From positions 2,294,001-2,358,000 of the forward strand of contig NZ_CP046115.1 of the NCBI RefSeq assembly GCF_009707385.1: DNA of 64,000 nucleotides. The letters run 5' to 3'. The number at the start of each line of letters is the position of its first letter. The first letter of the stretch is position 1. This DNA comes from Klebsiella oxytoca. GTDB lineage: Bacteria; Pseudomonadota; Gammaproteobacteria; Enterobacterales; Enterobacteriaceae. Positions 22,989 to 31,537 of this stretch are shown here, in pieces. The translations under genes were made by a program, and so were the position numbers. The notes beneath the pieces were generated by a model, which saw nothing but the letters and a program-made list of their open reading frames with translations, ran no database searches and was not told the DNA's origin.

Positions 22989-23747
22989 ATGGAACGCGTG
23001 TTAATCGTCAATGCCGATGATTATGGCCTCAGTAAGGGGCAAAACTACGGCATTATCGAAGCTTGCAAAAATGGTCTGGTTACCTCTACGACGGCGCTGG
23101 TCAACGGTGCGGCGATTAACCACGCCGCACAGCTGAGCCGCTGCGCGCCCGAGCTGGCGGTGGGGATGCACTTTGTCCTCACCCTGGGCGAGCCGCTATC
23201 GGCGATGCCGGGTTTAACCCGCGAAGGGCGTCTTGGTAAGTGGATTTGGCAGATGGCGGAAGAGGATAGCCTGCCGCTGGACGAAATCGCGCACGAGCTG
23301 GAGTGTCAGTATCAGCGGTTTATTGAGCTGTTTGGCCATGAACCGACGCATATCGACAGCCATCACCATGTGCATATGATTGCGCAGATATATCCCATCG
23401 TGGCGGCGTTTGCCCGCGAGAAGGGCGTGGCGCTGCGTATCGACCGCCACCTGGCGACGCTTTCAGGTCTGGCACAGGATGCCGCGCGCAGCAGCGAAGG
23501 CTTTACCAGCGAGTTTTACGGTGAAGCGGTTTCAGAAGTGCTGTTCCTGCAAACGCTCGATGCCTCGATCCAGCGCGAAGAAAAATCGCTGGAGGTCATG
23601 TGCCATCCGGCGTTCGTAGATAACACGATTATGGGCAGCGCCTATTGCTATCCGCGTCTGACCGAACTGGATGTGCTCACCTCTGAGTCGTTAAAATATG
23701 CGATAGCCGAGCGAGGCTACCGGCTCGGAACCTATCGCGATGTGTGA
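22989..23747 (+). CDS. chbG: Chitooligosaccharide deacetylase ChbG
   Basis: YdjC-family zinc deacetylase, 252 residues, that removes one acetyl group from chitobiose-6-phosphate so that ChbR is induced and ChbF can act. Metal and catalytic residues are visible: D10-D11 in NADDYG, H61 in GMHF and H125 in DSHHHVH. Last gene of the operon, ending at a terminator shared with katE. Confidence 0.94.
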   Translation: MERVLIVNADDYGLSKGQNYGIIEACKNGLVTSTTALVNGAAINHAAQLSRCAPELAVGMHFVLTLGEPLSAMPGLTREGRLGKWIWQMAEEDSLPLDEIAHELECQYQRFIELFGHEPTHIDSHHHVHMIAQIYPIVAAFAREKGVALRIDRHLATLSGLAQDAARSSEGFTSEFYGEAVSEVLFLQTLDASIQREEKSLEVMCHPAFVDNTIMGSAYCYPRLTELDVLTSESLKYAIAERGYRLGTYRDV

Positions 23748-23757
23748 CAGTCAGAAA

Positions 23758-23783
23758 AGCCCGGCATTGCTGCCGGGTTTTTT
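23758..23783 (+). terminator. Terminator between chbG and katE
   Basis: CCCGGCA / TGCCGGG stem followed by eight T residues, with an A-rich left side, so it may also serve katE from the other direction. Confidence 0.88.
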
Positions 23784-26042
23784 TTACGCCGGAATCGCCG
23801 CGATTTTGGCGCTCCTTGACCACACCCGATGCGCTGCCATCAGGGTAATCAGTTCATCCATTGATTTGCTATTTACCGCATCCGTCTCGACAATGCCTTC
23901 TTCACCTTTGCTGGCAACCTGAAGCTGGGTTTTACACTGGCGGGCATCGCCTGCCAGCAGAATCGGCTTCAGATGTTTGTAGGCTTCCAGCAGGTAATAA
24001 TGGAAATCACCGTTGTTGCTCTGGCTTTGCAGGTCGCCACCGGGAATGATGACCGCATCTACGGTTAATGATGGCGAACCGGCAAAGGTTCCGGCAATCG
24101 GCAGGGCCGTACCATCGTCGGCCTTCACCTCACCCATACGGGAGTAAAGCAGTTTGGCATGAACGCCGTGTGCCTTAAGCGCCTTCAGCAACGCCAGCAG
24201 CTCTTTCGCCACTGGACGATCGTTGAGCAGTACCGCGACCACCCGGCCTTTAACATCACCGCTGGGCAGGGCATACAGGCTCAGCGTAGGATCCTTTTTC
24301 AGGCCGTTGACGTCCGGCGGCGGCGTGATGTTGCGCTGCTCTTTGGTAAGCTCAATGCCAAGATTCTTACCCACGGCCTGAGCAAGCTGCAGATCGATAT
24401 GCGCCAGCTGATCCACGACTCGTTCACGGATCCACTCCCTGACGACTTTACTCAGTTCGAAACTAAAACCGTCGATAATATGCTGCTGCTCAATAGGCGT
24501 CTGGCTGCGCCAGAACAGCAGGGGGTGAGAGTAATACTCGCCAAATGAGGGGCTGCGCTGGCGAATTTTTTCACCATCCACCCGTTCGGCATAAGACTCA
24601 AAGCCGCCGCCTTTGGCTGCCGGCGGCGTTTCCCGCGGCCAGTTATTATTAATGGAGTTCGGCTCATAGTTGGCCGGATTGGTATCAATATCCATCCGGT
24701 GCATGCCGTCTCGCTGGAAATTATGATATGGACAGGTGGGTTTATTGATTGGGATCTCATGGAAATTAGGCCCGCCGAGGCGGCTAATCTGCGTATCGGT
24801 GTAGGAGAATAACCGGCCCTGCAGCAGCGGGTCGTTGCTGAAATCTATCCCCGGGACGATATGGCCGGGATGAAATGCCGCCTGTTCGTTTTCGGCGAAG
24901 AAATTGTCCGGGTTGCGATTGAGGACCATTTTACCGACCCGCTGAACCGGAACCAGCGCTTCCGGGATAAGCTTGGTGGGATCCAGTATATCGAAATCAA
25001 AGGCGAACTCATCTTCCTCCGGTATCAGCTGTAATCCCAGCTCGTACTCAGGATAATCTCCGGCTTCAATAGCTTCCCATAAATCACGACGATGGAAATC
25101 GGGATCGCGGCCGGTCAGCTTTTGTGACTCGTCCCAAACCAGAGACGCCTTGCCAGCGACCGGCTTCCAGTGGAAACGTACGAAGGTGGCTTTACCTTCG
25201 GCGTTGATCAGGCGAAAGGTGTGGATGCCGAAACCTTCCATCGTACGATAGCTGCGGGGCAGGCCGCGGTCGGACATTGCCCACATGACGTTATGCAGCG
25301 TTTCCGGCTGTAGGGAAATATAGTCCCAGAAAGTGTCGTGCGCGCTTTGCCCCTGCGGAACTGCCCAGTGCGGTTCAGGTTTCACCGCGTGGACGAAATC
25401 AGGGAATTTGATCGCATCCTGAATAAAAAAGATTGGCGTGTTGTTGCCGACGAGGTCAAAAATTCCCTCATCGGTGTAAAACTTGGTGGCAAAGCCGCGG
25501 ATATCGCGCACCGTATCGGCGGAGCCAGCGCCGCCCTGAACCGTTGAGAAACGGACAAATACCGGCGTTTTTTTCTTCGGGTCGGTGAGAAAATCCGCTT
25601 TGGTGATGTCGCTTAAATCGCTATATGCCTGGAAATATCCATGCGCGGCGGAGCCACGGGCATGAACGATCCTCTCCGGAATGCGCTCATGGTCAAAGTG
25701 CGTTATTTTCTCGCGCAGGATAAAATCTTCCAGCAGCGTTGGCCCGCGTTTACCCGCTCGCAGCGAGTTCTGATCGTCAGAAATGCGAACGCCCTGATTG
25801 GTTGTGAGCGCAGAATCCTCCCCGCCTTTGCGGTATTTCGCAAGAGCATCAAGCTTTTCGCTATCCGTATCCGGGGCTTTCATGCTGCCCGGCGAGGTAG
25901 GTTCTTCACCTGGGGCGGTTGGCTGAGGTGTCGGTTTCCAGTTCTGATCTGCGGGGGCCAGATCACCCAGACCTGGTTTTGCTTGTCGCTCGTCGTGTAC
26001 CGGTGACTGATGGGTGAGTGGTTTATGGTGTTTATCTGACAT
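23784..26042 (-). CDS. katE: Catalase HPII
   Basis: Large-subunit monofunctional catalase, 752 residues, one shorter than E. coli HPII. The catalytic histidine is H127 in [10 protein letters not shown]. Other signatures are the [20 protein letters not shown] heme-channel block and the heme-ligand region [15 protein letters not shown] with its tyrosine. The C-terminal 150 residues form the flavodoxin-like domain ([19 protein letters not shown] region). Protects stationary cells from hydrogen peroxide; RpoS control in E. coli. Confidence 0.96.
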   Translation of the reverse strand: MSDKHHKPLTHQSPVHDERQAKPGLGDLAPADQNWKPTPQPTAPGEEPTSPGSMKAPDTDSEKLDALAKYRKGGEDSALTTNQGVRISDDQNSLRAGKRGPTLLEDFILREKITHFDHERIPERIVHARGSAAHGYFQAYSDLSDITKADFLTDPKKKTPVFVRFSTVQGGAGSADTVRDIRGFATKFYTDEGIFDLVGNNTPIFFIQDAIKFPDFVHAVKPEPHWAVPQGQSAHDTFWDYISLQPETLHNVMWAMSDRGLPRSYRTMEGFGIHTFRLINAEGKATFVRFHWKPVAGKASLVWDESQKLTGRDPDFHRRDLWEAIEAGDYPEYELGLQLIPEEDEFAFDFDILDPTKLIPEALVPVQRVGKMVLNRNPDNFFAENEQAAFHPGHIVPGIDFSNDPLLQGRLFSYTDTQISRLGGPNFHEIPINKPTCPYHNFQRDGMHRMDIDTNPANYEPNSINNNWPRETPPAAKGGGFESYAERVDGEKIRQRSPSFGEYYSHPLLFWRSQTPIEQQHIIDGFSFELSKVVREWIRERVVDQLAHIDLQLAQAVGKNLGIELTKEQRNITPPPDVNGLKKDPTLSLYALPSGDVKGRVVAVLLNDRPVAKELLALLKALKAHGVHAKLLYSRMGEVKADDGTALPIAGTFAGSPSLTVDAVIIPGGDLQSQSNNGDFHYYLLEAYKHLKPILLAGDARQCKTQLQVASKGEEGIVETDAVNSKSMDELITLMAAHRVWSRSAKIAAIPA

Positions 26043-26238
26043 TGCTCGCTCCTGCTTTCATTACAGAAAATGGTCGTTGCTAAACCAAAACCCTTCTAAT
26101 TGTAGAACAATATTCTAATAACTTTTTTTTCCAGGATTTTTACCCGTGTGGAGGGGCAAGCAGGGGGCGACGGAAGGGGGCTATTTCGGCTATGATAAGG
26201 GTTTCTGTTTCCCGCTTTGTTTAGTGAATTTATTTGTG

Positions 26239-26478
26239 ATGAAACCACTTCGCCAACAAAATCGTCAAATCATTAGCTACGTGCCGCGAGTGGAGCCTGC
26301 GCCGCCGGAACACGCCGTCAAAATGGATGGTTTTCGCGATGTCTGGGTTCTGCGCGGTAAATACGTTGCCTTTGTGCTGATGGATGAACATTTCCGCCGT
26401 TCCCCGCCGTTTAACGTACCGGAAGCGGCGCAGCGCTGGGCGACGCAAATGAGGCAGGAAGGCGAAATCGACGCCTGA
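26239..26478 (+). CDS. cedA: CedA, cell division activator
   Basis: A 79-residue basic DNA-binding protein. In E. coli it restores division in over-initiating dnaAcos cells and has been linked to RNA polymerase. The start ATG 26239 (MKPLRQQNRQIISYVPR) fits the E. coli protein; the longer open frame from 26146 adds 31 unsupported residues. Divergent from katE, as in E. coli. Confidence 0.93.
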   Translation: MKPLRQQNRQIISYVPRVEPAPPEHAVKMDGFRDVWVLRGKYVAFVLMDEHFRRSPPFNVPEAAQRWATQMRQEGEIDA

Positions 26479-26492
26479 TGGCGCAGGGAAAT

Positions 26493-26522
26493 AAAAAACC
26501 GCTGAATAATCAGCGGTTTTTT
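26493..26522. terminator. Bidirectional terminator between cedA and tcyP
   Basis: AAAAAACCGCTGA / TCAGCGGTTTTTT is a perfect stem with A and T runs on both sides. It serves the converging cedA and tcyP genes. Confidence 0.9.
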
Positions 26523-26551
26523 GTCTTTAACGGCGCAAAGAATTTAGCTGC

Positions 26552-27943
26552 TTAGCGGTGCGCCAGCTCCGCGTCTTCTTCACTATCGAGAATGGTTTTG
26601 TCGGTCTGACGCAGCCACTGGCTGGTCAGGGTACCGGCGGTCATCGAACCGCTAACGTTCAGCGCAGTACGCCCCATGTCGATCAGCGGCTCAACCGAAA
26701 TTAACAGCGCTACCAGCGTGACCGGCAGCCCCATTGCTGGCAGGACGATCAGGGCGGCAAAGGTCGCGCCGCCGCCCACGCCCGCCACGCCGGCGGAGCT
26801 GACGGTAACGATGCCCACCAGCGTTGCAATCCACAGCGGGTCGAGCGGGTTGATACCAACGGTCGGAGCAACCATCACCGCCAGCATCGCCGGGTAAAGG
26901 CCCGCGCAGCCGTTTTGCCCGATGGTGGCGCCGAACGATGCGGAGAAGCTGGCAATGGATTCCGGTACGCCCAGACGACGGGTTTGTGCTTCCACATTCA
27001 GCGGAATTGACGCCGCGCTGGAGCGGCTGGTAAAGGCGAAAGTCAGCACCGGCCACACTTTGCGGAAGTACTTCAGCGGGCTCACTCCGTTGACCGCCAG
27101 CAGCAGACCGTGCACCACGAACATGATGCCCAGACCAATATAGGAAGCGATAACAAAGCTACCAAGTTTGATAATGTCCTGCAGGTTAGAGCCTGCAACC
27201 ACCTTGGTCATCAGCGCCAGCACCCCGTAAGGAGTTAACTGCATCACCAGACGTACCAGCTTCATCACCCAGCTTTGCAGCGTATCGATGGCGGAGAGAA
27301 CGCGCTGGCCTTTGGCGACATCATCTTTCAGCAGCTTCAGCGCCGCGACGCCGAGGAAGGCCGCGAAGATCACCACGCTGATAATCGACGTCGGGTTCGC
27401 GCCGGTCAGATCGGCAAACGGATTTTTCGGCACGAAAGAGAGGATCAGCTGTGGGACGCTCAGGTCTGCGACTTTACCAGCATAATTGCTCTGAATGGCG
27501 TTAAGGCGGGCAGTTTCCGCGTTGCCCTGAACCAGACCTTCGGCAGTCAGGCCAAACATATTGGTCACCAGCACCCCCACCAGAGCCGCAATCAGCGTGG
27601 TGAACAGCAGGGTACCGATACTGAGGAAGCTAATTTTGCCCAACTGCGAAGCATTGTGCAGGCGTGCCACCGCGCTCAGAATAGAGGCGAAAACCAGCGG
27701 CATGACAATCATCTGCAGTAGCTGGACATAACCGTTACCGACAATATTGAACCACTGGATAGAATCCTTCAGCACCTGGCTGTCGGAGCCATAGATAAGC
27801 TGCAGCGCCAGGCCGAAAATAACGCCAATAACCAGACCGACCAGCACTTTTTTTGCGAGGCTCCACTGCTTATGGCGGGTTTGCGCCAACGCCAACAGTA
27901 AAACCGCGAACACAACAACGTTCGCTATTAATGGAAAGTTCAT
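26552..27943 (-). CDS. tcyP: L-cystine:H+ symporter TcyP
   Basis: Inner-membrane transporter of the DAACS (glutamate:cation symporter) family, 463 residues, about nine membrane segments. The re-entrant loop signatures [20 protein letters not shown] and [12 protein letters not shown] are present. It imports cystine in E. coli (formerly YdjN). ATG 27943 follows AGGAGAACGGGG and the length matches; an upstream start at 27982 is unlikely. Confidence 0.94.
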   Translation of the reverse strand: MNFPLIANVVVFAVLLLALAQTRHKQWSLAKKVLVGLVIGVIFGLALQLIYGSDSQVLKDSIQWFNIVGNGYVQLLQMIVMPLVFASILSAVARLHNASQLGKISFLSIGTLLFTTLIAALVGVLVTNMFGLTAEGLVQGNAETARLNAIQSNYAGKVADLSVPQLILSFVPKNPFADLTGANPTSIISVVIFAAFLGVAALKLLKDDVAKGQRVLSAIDTLQSWVMKLVRLVMQLTPYGVLALMTKVVAGSNLQDIIKLGSFVIASYIGLGIMFVVHGLLLAVNGVSPLKYFRKVWPVLTFAFTSRSSAASIPLNVEAQTRRLGVPESIASFSASFGATIGQNGCAGLYPAMLAVMVAPTVGINPLDPLWIATLVGIVTVSSAGVAGVGGGATFAALIVLPAMGLPVTLVALLISVEPLIDMGRTALNVSGSMTAGTLTSQWLRQTDKTILDSEEDAELAHR

Positions 27944-28077
27944 CCCCGTTCTCCTGATATCTTTTATAACCGGGTTGGTCAATAACCAACTCTTATAACG
28001 GCAAGGGTAGCAGAAGGCGTAATTCGTTACTTATATTCAAATGGAATTGATTATAACTAATTGAATAATTCGCTGGT

Positions 28078-28668
28078 TTATCGTCCAGTCTGGTGACTAA
28101 TAAAGCGATTAAAGGTGGTTTGCAGGGAGTTAATCATGTCGGATGACCAGCGAACGGCGCTGTTTTCAGCAACGTTTTGCGGCATCCACACGGCATAGAT
28201 GAACAGCGCCATACACAGCGCGCGCTCCAGCTGATTGCCTTTGCGCGGCGCGAGGAGGGGCAGACGAAAACGCCAGCGGCAGGGCCAGAGCAGAGGCACG
28301 CCGGCCGGAGTCAGCATATCGGCGAGAATATGGCTGAGGTATCCAAGCACCAGGCCCTGAACCGCATCGGCCGGGACTATCCAGCTTTCCGGGACTTTCA
28401 ACGAGAAGATTGCCACCGCGCCGAAGACCACCAGCAGGCTGTGGGTGAAGCCGCGATGGCCGAAGGCGCGCGCAATTGGTTTGGATATCCAGCTTAATCG
28501 CTGGCCAAGAAATGACTTTGGGTGATCGATATCCGGAAGCAGACAGGTCAGGATGGCGGAAGGAACAATATGCCACCAGTCGCCCTGGGCCAGAACGGGC
28601 GTTAATTCTGCATTTTTCGCAAATACCGCACAGGCGATAGAGAAGAGGAGGTGGCCTTCCGCCGTCAT
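28078..28668 (-). CDS. ydjM: YdjM, SOS-induced inner-membrane metal-dependent hydrolase family protein
   Basis: LexA-controlled membrane protein of 196 residues in the YdjM/YfhO-like DUF457 hydrolase family. Conserved histidines and aspartates are visible in AEGHLLFS, LLPDIDHPKS, HRGFTHSLL and YLSHILADMLTPAG. Several membrane segments. The biochemical reaction is unknown. LexA sites overlap its promoter. Confidence 0.92.
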   Translation of the reverse strand: MTAEGHLLFSIACAVFAKNAELTPVLAQGDWWHIVPSAILTCLLPDIDHPKSFLGQRLSWISKPIARAFGHRGFTHSLLVVFGAVAIFSLKVPESWIVPADAVQGLVLGYLSHILADMLTPAGVPLLWPCRWRFRLPLLAPRKGNQLERALCMALFIYAVWMPQNVAENSAVRWSSDMINSLQTTFNRFISHQTGR

Positions 28669-28681
28669 GATAAACACCCTA

Positions 28682-28719
28682 AACTGTCAATTCATACAGT
28701 ATAGGGTTTTTATACAGTG
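28682..28719 (-). promoter_or_regulatory. Tandem LexA sites of ydjM
   Basis: A good box CTG-TCAATTCATA-CAG lies at 28684-28699. A second, imperfect one (TAG-N10-CAG, 28702-28717) follows directly. E. coli ydjM is known to have two LexA sites. The first begins 16 bases upstream of the start codon. Confidence 0.8.
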
Positions 28720-28759
28720 TGCGGAAGAGGTGACGGTGTAACTCTTTGTCACAAACCCG

Positions 28760-29521
28760 TCAGCGGGCCAGCCAGCCGCCATCTACCGCCAGGGTATAGC
28801 CGCTAATGTAATCCGCCGCAGCGGAAGCCAGAAACACCACCGGGCCTTGCAAATCTTCAGGAACCCCCCAGCGCCCGGCCGGAATACGGTCGAGAATCTC
28901 TTTGCTTCGTTCGGCGTCGTCGCGCAGCTGCCGGGTGTTATTGGTGGCCATATATCCCGGTGCGATAGCGTTGACGTTAATGCGATGCCCCGCCCATTCG
29001 TTGGCCAGCAGGCGGGTGATGCCTAACACGCCGCTTTTTGACGCGGTGTATGACGGCACCCGGATACCGCCCTGAAAGGAGAGCATTGAGGCAATGTTAA
29101 CGATTTTTCCGCCGTCGCCCTGCTTAATAAACTGCCTGGCAACCGCTTGTGAGAGAAAGAATACCGATTTCAGATTCAGATTGAGAACGTCGTCCCAATC
29201 TTTTTCTGAAAAATCGAGCGCGTCGGCGCGACGGATGGTTCCGGCATTGTTGACCAGGATGTCGACCCGGCCCATGGCAGCAACGACCTGGGTCACAATG
29301 CTATCAATCTCATCCTGACGGCTCAGGTCGGCCTGAATGGCGGTAAAGCGTCGGCCCAGAGCCTGAACCTTTTCTGCCGTATCATGGGGGATCCGGCGGT
29401 TAACGCCGACAATATCGCAACCCGCCTGCGCAAGGCCTAAAGTCATTCCCTGGCCCAGCCCGGTATCACAACCCGTTACGATAGCGACCTTGCCCGTAAG
29501 GTCAAAGGCGTTCAGTACCAT
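28760..29521 (-). CDS. kduD: KduD-like 2-deoxy-D-gluconate 3-dehydrogenase
   Basis: Short-chain dehydrogenase of 253 residues, very close to E. coli KduD throughout. It has the NAD site TGCDTGLGQG, catalytic S-Y-K (IASMLSFQGG, YTASK) and the terminal VDGGWLAR. KduD reduces 2,5-diketo-3-deoxygluconate (pectin and glycosaminoglycan catabolism). Here it stands alone without kduI. ATG 29521 follows AGAGG. A KdgR-like operator lies about 80 bases upstream. It could act on another sugar acid. Confidence 0.85.
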   Translation of the reverse strand: MVLNAFDLTGKVAIVTGCDTGLGQGMTLGLAQAGCDIVGVNRRIPHDTAEKVQALGRRFTAIQADLSRQDEIDSIVTQVVAAMGRVDILVNNAGTIRRADALDFSEKDWDDVLNLNLKSVFFLSQAVARQFIKQGDGGKIVNIASMLSFQGGIRVPSYTASKSGVLGITRLLANEWAGHRINVNAIAPGYMATNNTRQLRDDAERSKEILDRIPAGRWGVPEDLQGPVVFLASAAADYISGYTLAVDGGWLAR

Positions 29522-29602
29522 ATGCACCTCTGTTGGTTGATTTCATGCGTCAAATAACGCCGCAGAGATAAGCATAGAGGGCGAACGAGGAAAAAACAAA
29601 TA

Positions 29603-29623
29603 AAAATGAAACGTTGTTTTATT
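29603..29623 (-). promoter_or_regulatory. KdgR-like operator upstream of kduD
   Basis: The plus strand reads AATGAAACGTTGTTTTATT, close to the KdgR consensus of TGAAAC and GTTTCA half sites with A/T flanks (one mismatch). KdgR represses kduD and related pectin genes in enterobacteria. Confidence 0.6.
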
Positions 29624-29629
29624 TTTATT

Positions 29630-29660
29630 GATGATGGGATAAGAATACTTTCCCATCATC
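29630..29660. other. Hairpin between hxpB and kduD
   Basis: GATGATGGGA / TCCCATCATC is a perfect ten-pair inverted repeat directly after the hxpB stop. An A-rich rather than T-rich tail follows on the transcribed strand, so termination is uncertain. Confidence 0.5.
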
Positions 29661-29670
29661 ACCGGCGGCT

Positions 29671-30339
29671 TTAGCCAGTCAGGTCGCTCAGGGTCAGGGA
29701 TTCCAGCGTCGCGAGCTTCACGTCGGCCAGTACAAAGCGCGGGTCATGGCTATTTTCTGCTTGAGGGACGACGATAGAACGCATTCGCGCCGCTTTGCTG
29801 GCAATCATGCCGTTAACGGAGTCTTCCAGCGCTACGCAGTTCATCGGGTTGACGCCGAGTTTAGCCGCACAGTCGAGATAAACCTGCGGATGCGGTTTGC
29901 TGAACGGCAGCATTTCGGCAGAGGCGAGAGCGTCAAACTGATCGCGTAGTTCAAACATGGCGAGGACTTTTTCCAGCATTCGCAGCGGCGACGCCGACGC
30001 CAGGCCGATTTTCAGCCCCCGGGCTTTACACATCGCTACCGCTTCACGAGCGCCTGGCAGGAGGGGACGCGCCTCTTCAACCAGCTGAATGGCGCGGTTG
30101 ATAATCCGGGCGGTGACTTCGGCGCGATCCGGGCCTTGCCACGGCTGCTGGGCAAACCACAGGTCGACGACTAAATCGATGCGCAGCCCCAGAATATCGG
30201 GCATTTCATCGCGGCGGCTGGTGTCTACCCCAAGGCTTGCAATCACCTCCAGCTCTGCCTTATCCCATAGCGGTTCGGAATCAATCAGTAATCCATCCAT
30301 ATCAAAAATCGCGGCGTGAATCTGGCGCCTGGCTGACAT
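29671..30339 (-). CDS. hxpB: Hexitol phosphatase B (HAD family)
   Basis: Cytoplasmic HAD-superfamily sugar phosphatase, 222 residues. Motif I (FDMDGLLIDSE) holds the nucleophile and acid aspartates. Motif II (LASASP), the lysine region KPHPQVYLDCA and motif IV (ALEDSVNG) follow. E. coli HxpB (YniC) acts on 2-deoxyglucose-6-P and sugar alcohol phosphates. ATG 30339 (MSARRQIHAAIFDMDG) matches the family N-terminus. Confidence 0.93.
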   Translation of the reverse strand: MSARRQIHAAIFDMDGLLIDSEPLWDKAELEVIASLGVDTSRRDEMPDILGLRIDLVVDLWFAQQPWQGPDRAEVTARIINRAIQLVEEARPLLPGAREAVAMCKARGLKIGLASASPLRMLEKVLAMFELRDQFDALASAEMLPFSKPHPQVYLDCAAKLGVNPMNCVALEDSVNGMIASKAARMRSIVVPQAENSHDPRFVLADVKLATLESLTLSDLTG

Positions 30340-30469
30340 AAGTCCCTCTCCTGTAGCGTAAGTAGATAACGAATCGGCACTCATGGTATATCATACCGCG
30401 CATTATTGGGCGAAATTCGCTGACGAAGGTAGACTTAGAATGAATCAGGCGTCTTAACAAGGGGAACCC

Positions 30470-31006
30470 ATGACGTATCAACAAGCTGGACGCATTGCAG
30501 TACTTAAACGTATTTTGGGGTGGGTAGTCTTTATCCCGGCAGTTATCTCGACGCTGATTTCCGTGCTGAAGTTTATGTACGAGCACAGTGAGAAAAAACC
30601 AGGCATCGACGCGGTGATGATGGATTTTGCCCACGTGATGATCGAGATGATGCGCTTTAATACGCCGTTCCTGAATTTCTTCTGGTACAACTCGCCGCTG
30701 CCGGACTTTAAGCACGGTATGAATATCGGCTTCTGGATTATCTATATTCTGGTGTTCGTCGGCATGGCGCTCCAGGCGTCCGGGGCGCGAATGGGACGTC
30801 AGGCGAAATTTCTGCGCGAAGGCGTCGAGGATCAGCTGATTCTGGAGCAGGCCAAAGGGGCGGATGGGCTAACGCGTGAGCAAATATCCGAACGCGTTGT
30901 GGTGCCGCGTCATACTATCCTGGTGCAATATTTCCCGCTATACGTACTGCCGGTCATTATTATTGTGCTGGGCTACTTCTTCTTTTCCTTGCTCGGTTTT
31001 CTGTAA
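30470..31006 (+). CDS. yniB: YniB inner-membrane protein
   Basis: A 178-residue membrane protein identical in length to E. coli YniB. Membrane segments are seen near residues 15-35 and 80-105 and at the C-terminus (LPVIIIVLGYFFFSLLGFL). No function is known. It converges with yciA; an inverted repeat lies between the two stops. Confidence 0.9.
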   Translation: MTYQQAGRIAVLKRILGWVVFIPAVISTLISVLKFMYEHSEKKPGIDAVMMDFAHVMIEMMRFNTPFLNFFWYNSPLPDFKHGMNIGFWIIYILVFVGMALQASGARMGRQAKFLREGVEDQLILEQAKGADGLTREQISERVVVPRHTILVQYFPLYVLPVIIIVLGYFFFSLLGFL

Positions 31007-31011
31007 ACGAT

Positions 31012-31032
31012 CGGCCCGGGAGCGCCGGGCCG
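31012..31032. terminator. Hairpin between yniB and yciA
   Basis: CGGCCCGG / CCGGGCCG stem between two converging genes. No T run follows, so efficiency is doubtful. Confidence 0.45.
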
Positions 31033-31038
31033 TCTGAA

Positions 31039-31437
31039 CTACAGTGCCGGCAGCGCCCGCGGTTTACCCTGATTATCCACCGCCACGTAGATAAACAGCG
31101 CTTCGGTTGCCTTGTAGCGCTGACCGATGGGCTCAGACGATACTTTCTTTACCCATACTTCCATATTGATGGTAATTGAGGTGTTGCCGCGCTTTACGCA
31201 GTCGGCGTAGCAGCACACCACATCGCCGACCGCCACCGGGCGTAAAAAGGTCATGCCGTCAACGCGTACGGTCACCACGCGGCCATGGGCAACTTCTTTG
31301 GCCATAATCGCTCCGCCGATATCCATCTGCGACATCAGCCAGCCGCCAAAAATATCGCCGTTAGCATTCGTGTCCGCCGGCATCGCCAGGGTGCGTAAAA
31401 CCAATTCGCCCTTCGGCGCGAGATCTGTTGTTGTCAT
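31039..31437 (-). CDS. yciA: Acyl-CoA thioesterase YciA
   Basis: Hotdog-fold acyl-CoA thioesterase, 132 residues as in E. coli. The NANGDIFGGWLMSQMDIGGA block contains the conserved asparagine and catalytic aspartate. It hydrolyses a broad range of CoA thioesters. ATG 31437 (MTTTDLAPKGELVLRTL) is chosen by alignment with the E. coli start. Confidence 0.95.
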   Translation of the reverse strand: MTTTDLAPKGELVLRTLAMPADTNANGDIFGGWLMSQMDIGGAIMAKEVAHGRVVTVRVDGMTFLRPVAVGDVVCCYADCVKRGNTSITINMEVWVKKVSSEPIGQRYKATEALFIYVAVDNQGKPRALPAL

Positions 31438-31511
31438 TCTATACTCGGGACTAGTCAAAGATGATCGGGCGCGATGCTACTATGAAAACGGCGTCGAGAA
31501 AATAGGGGAAG

Positions 31512-31533
31512 ACGCCCGCCTGCGCGGGCGTGA
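31512..31533 (-). terminator. Hairpin downstream of the iroN-like gene
   Basis: ACGCCCGC / GCGGGCGT stem four bases after the stop on the minus strand, with only a loosely T-rich tail. Confidence 0.5.
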
Positions 31534-31537
31534 GGGT

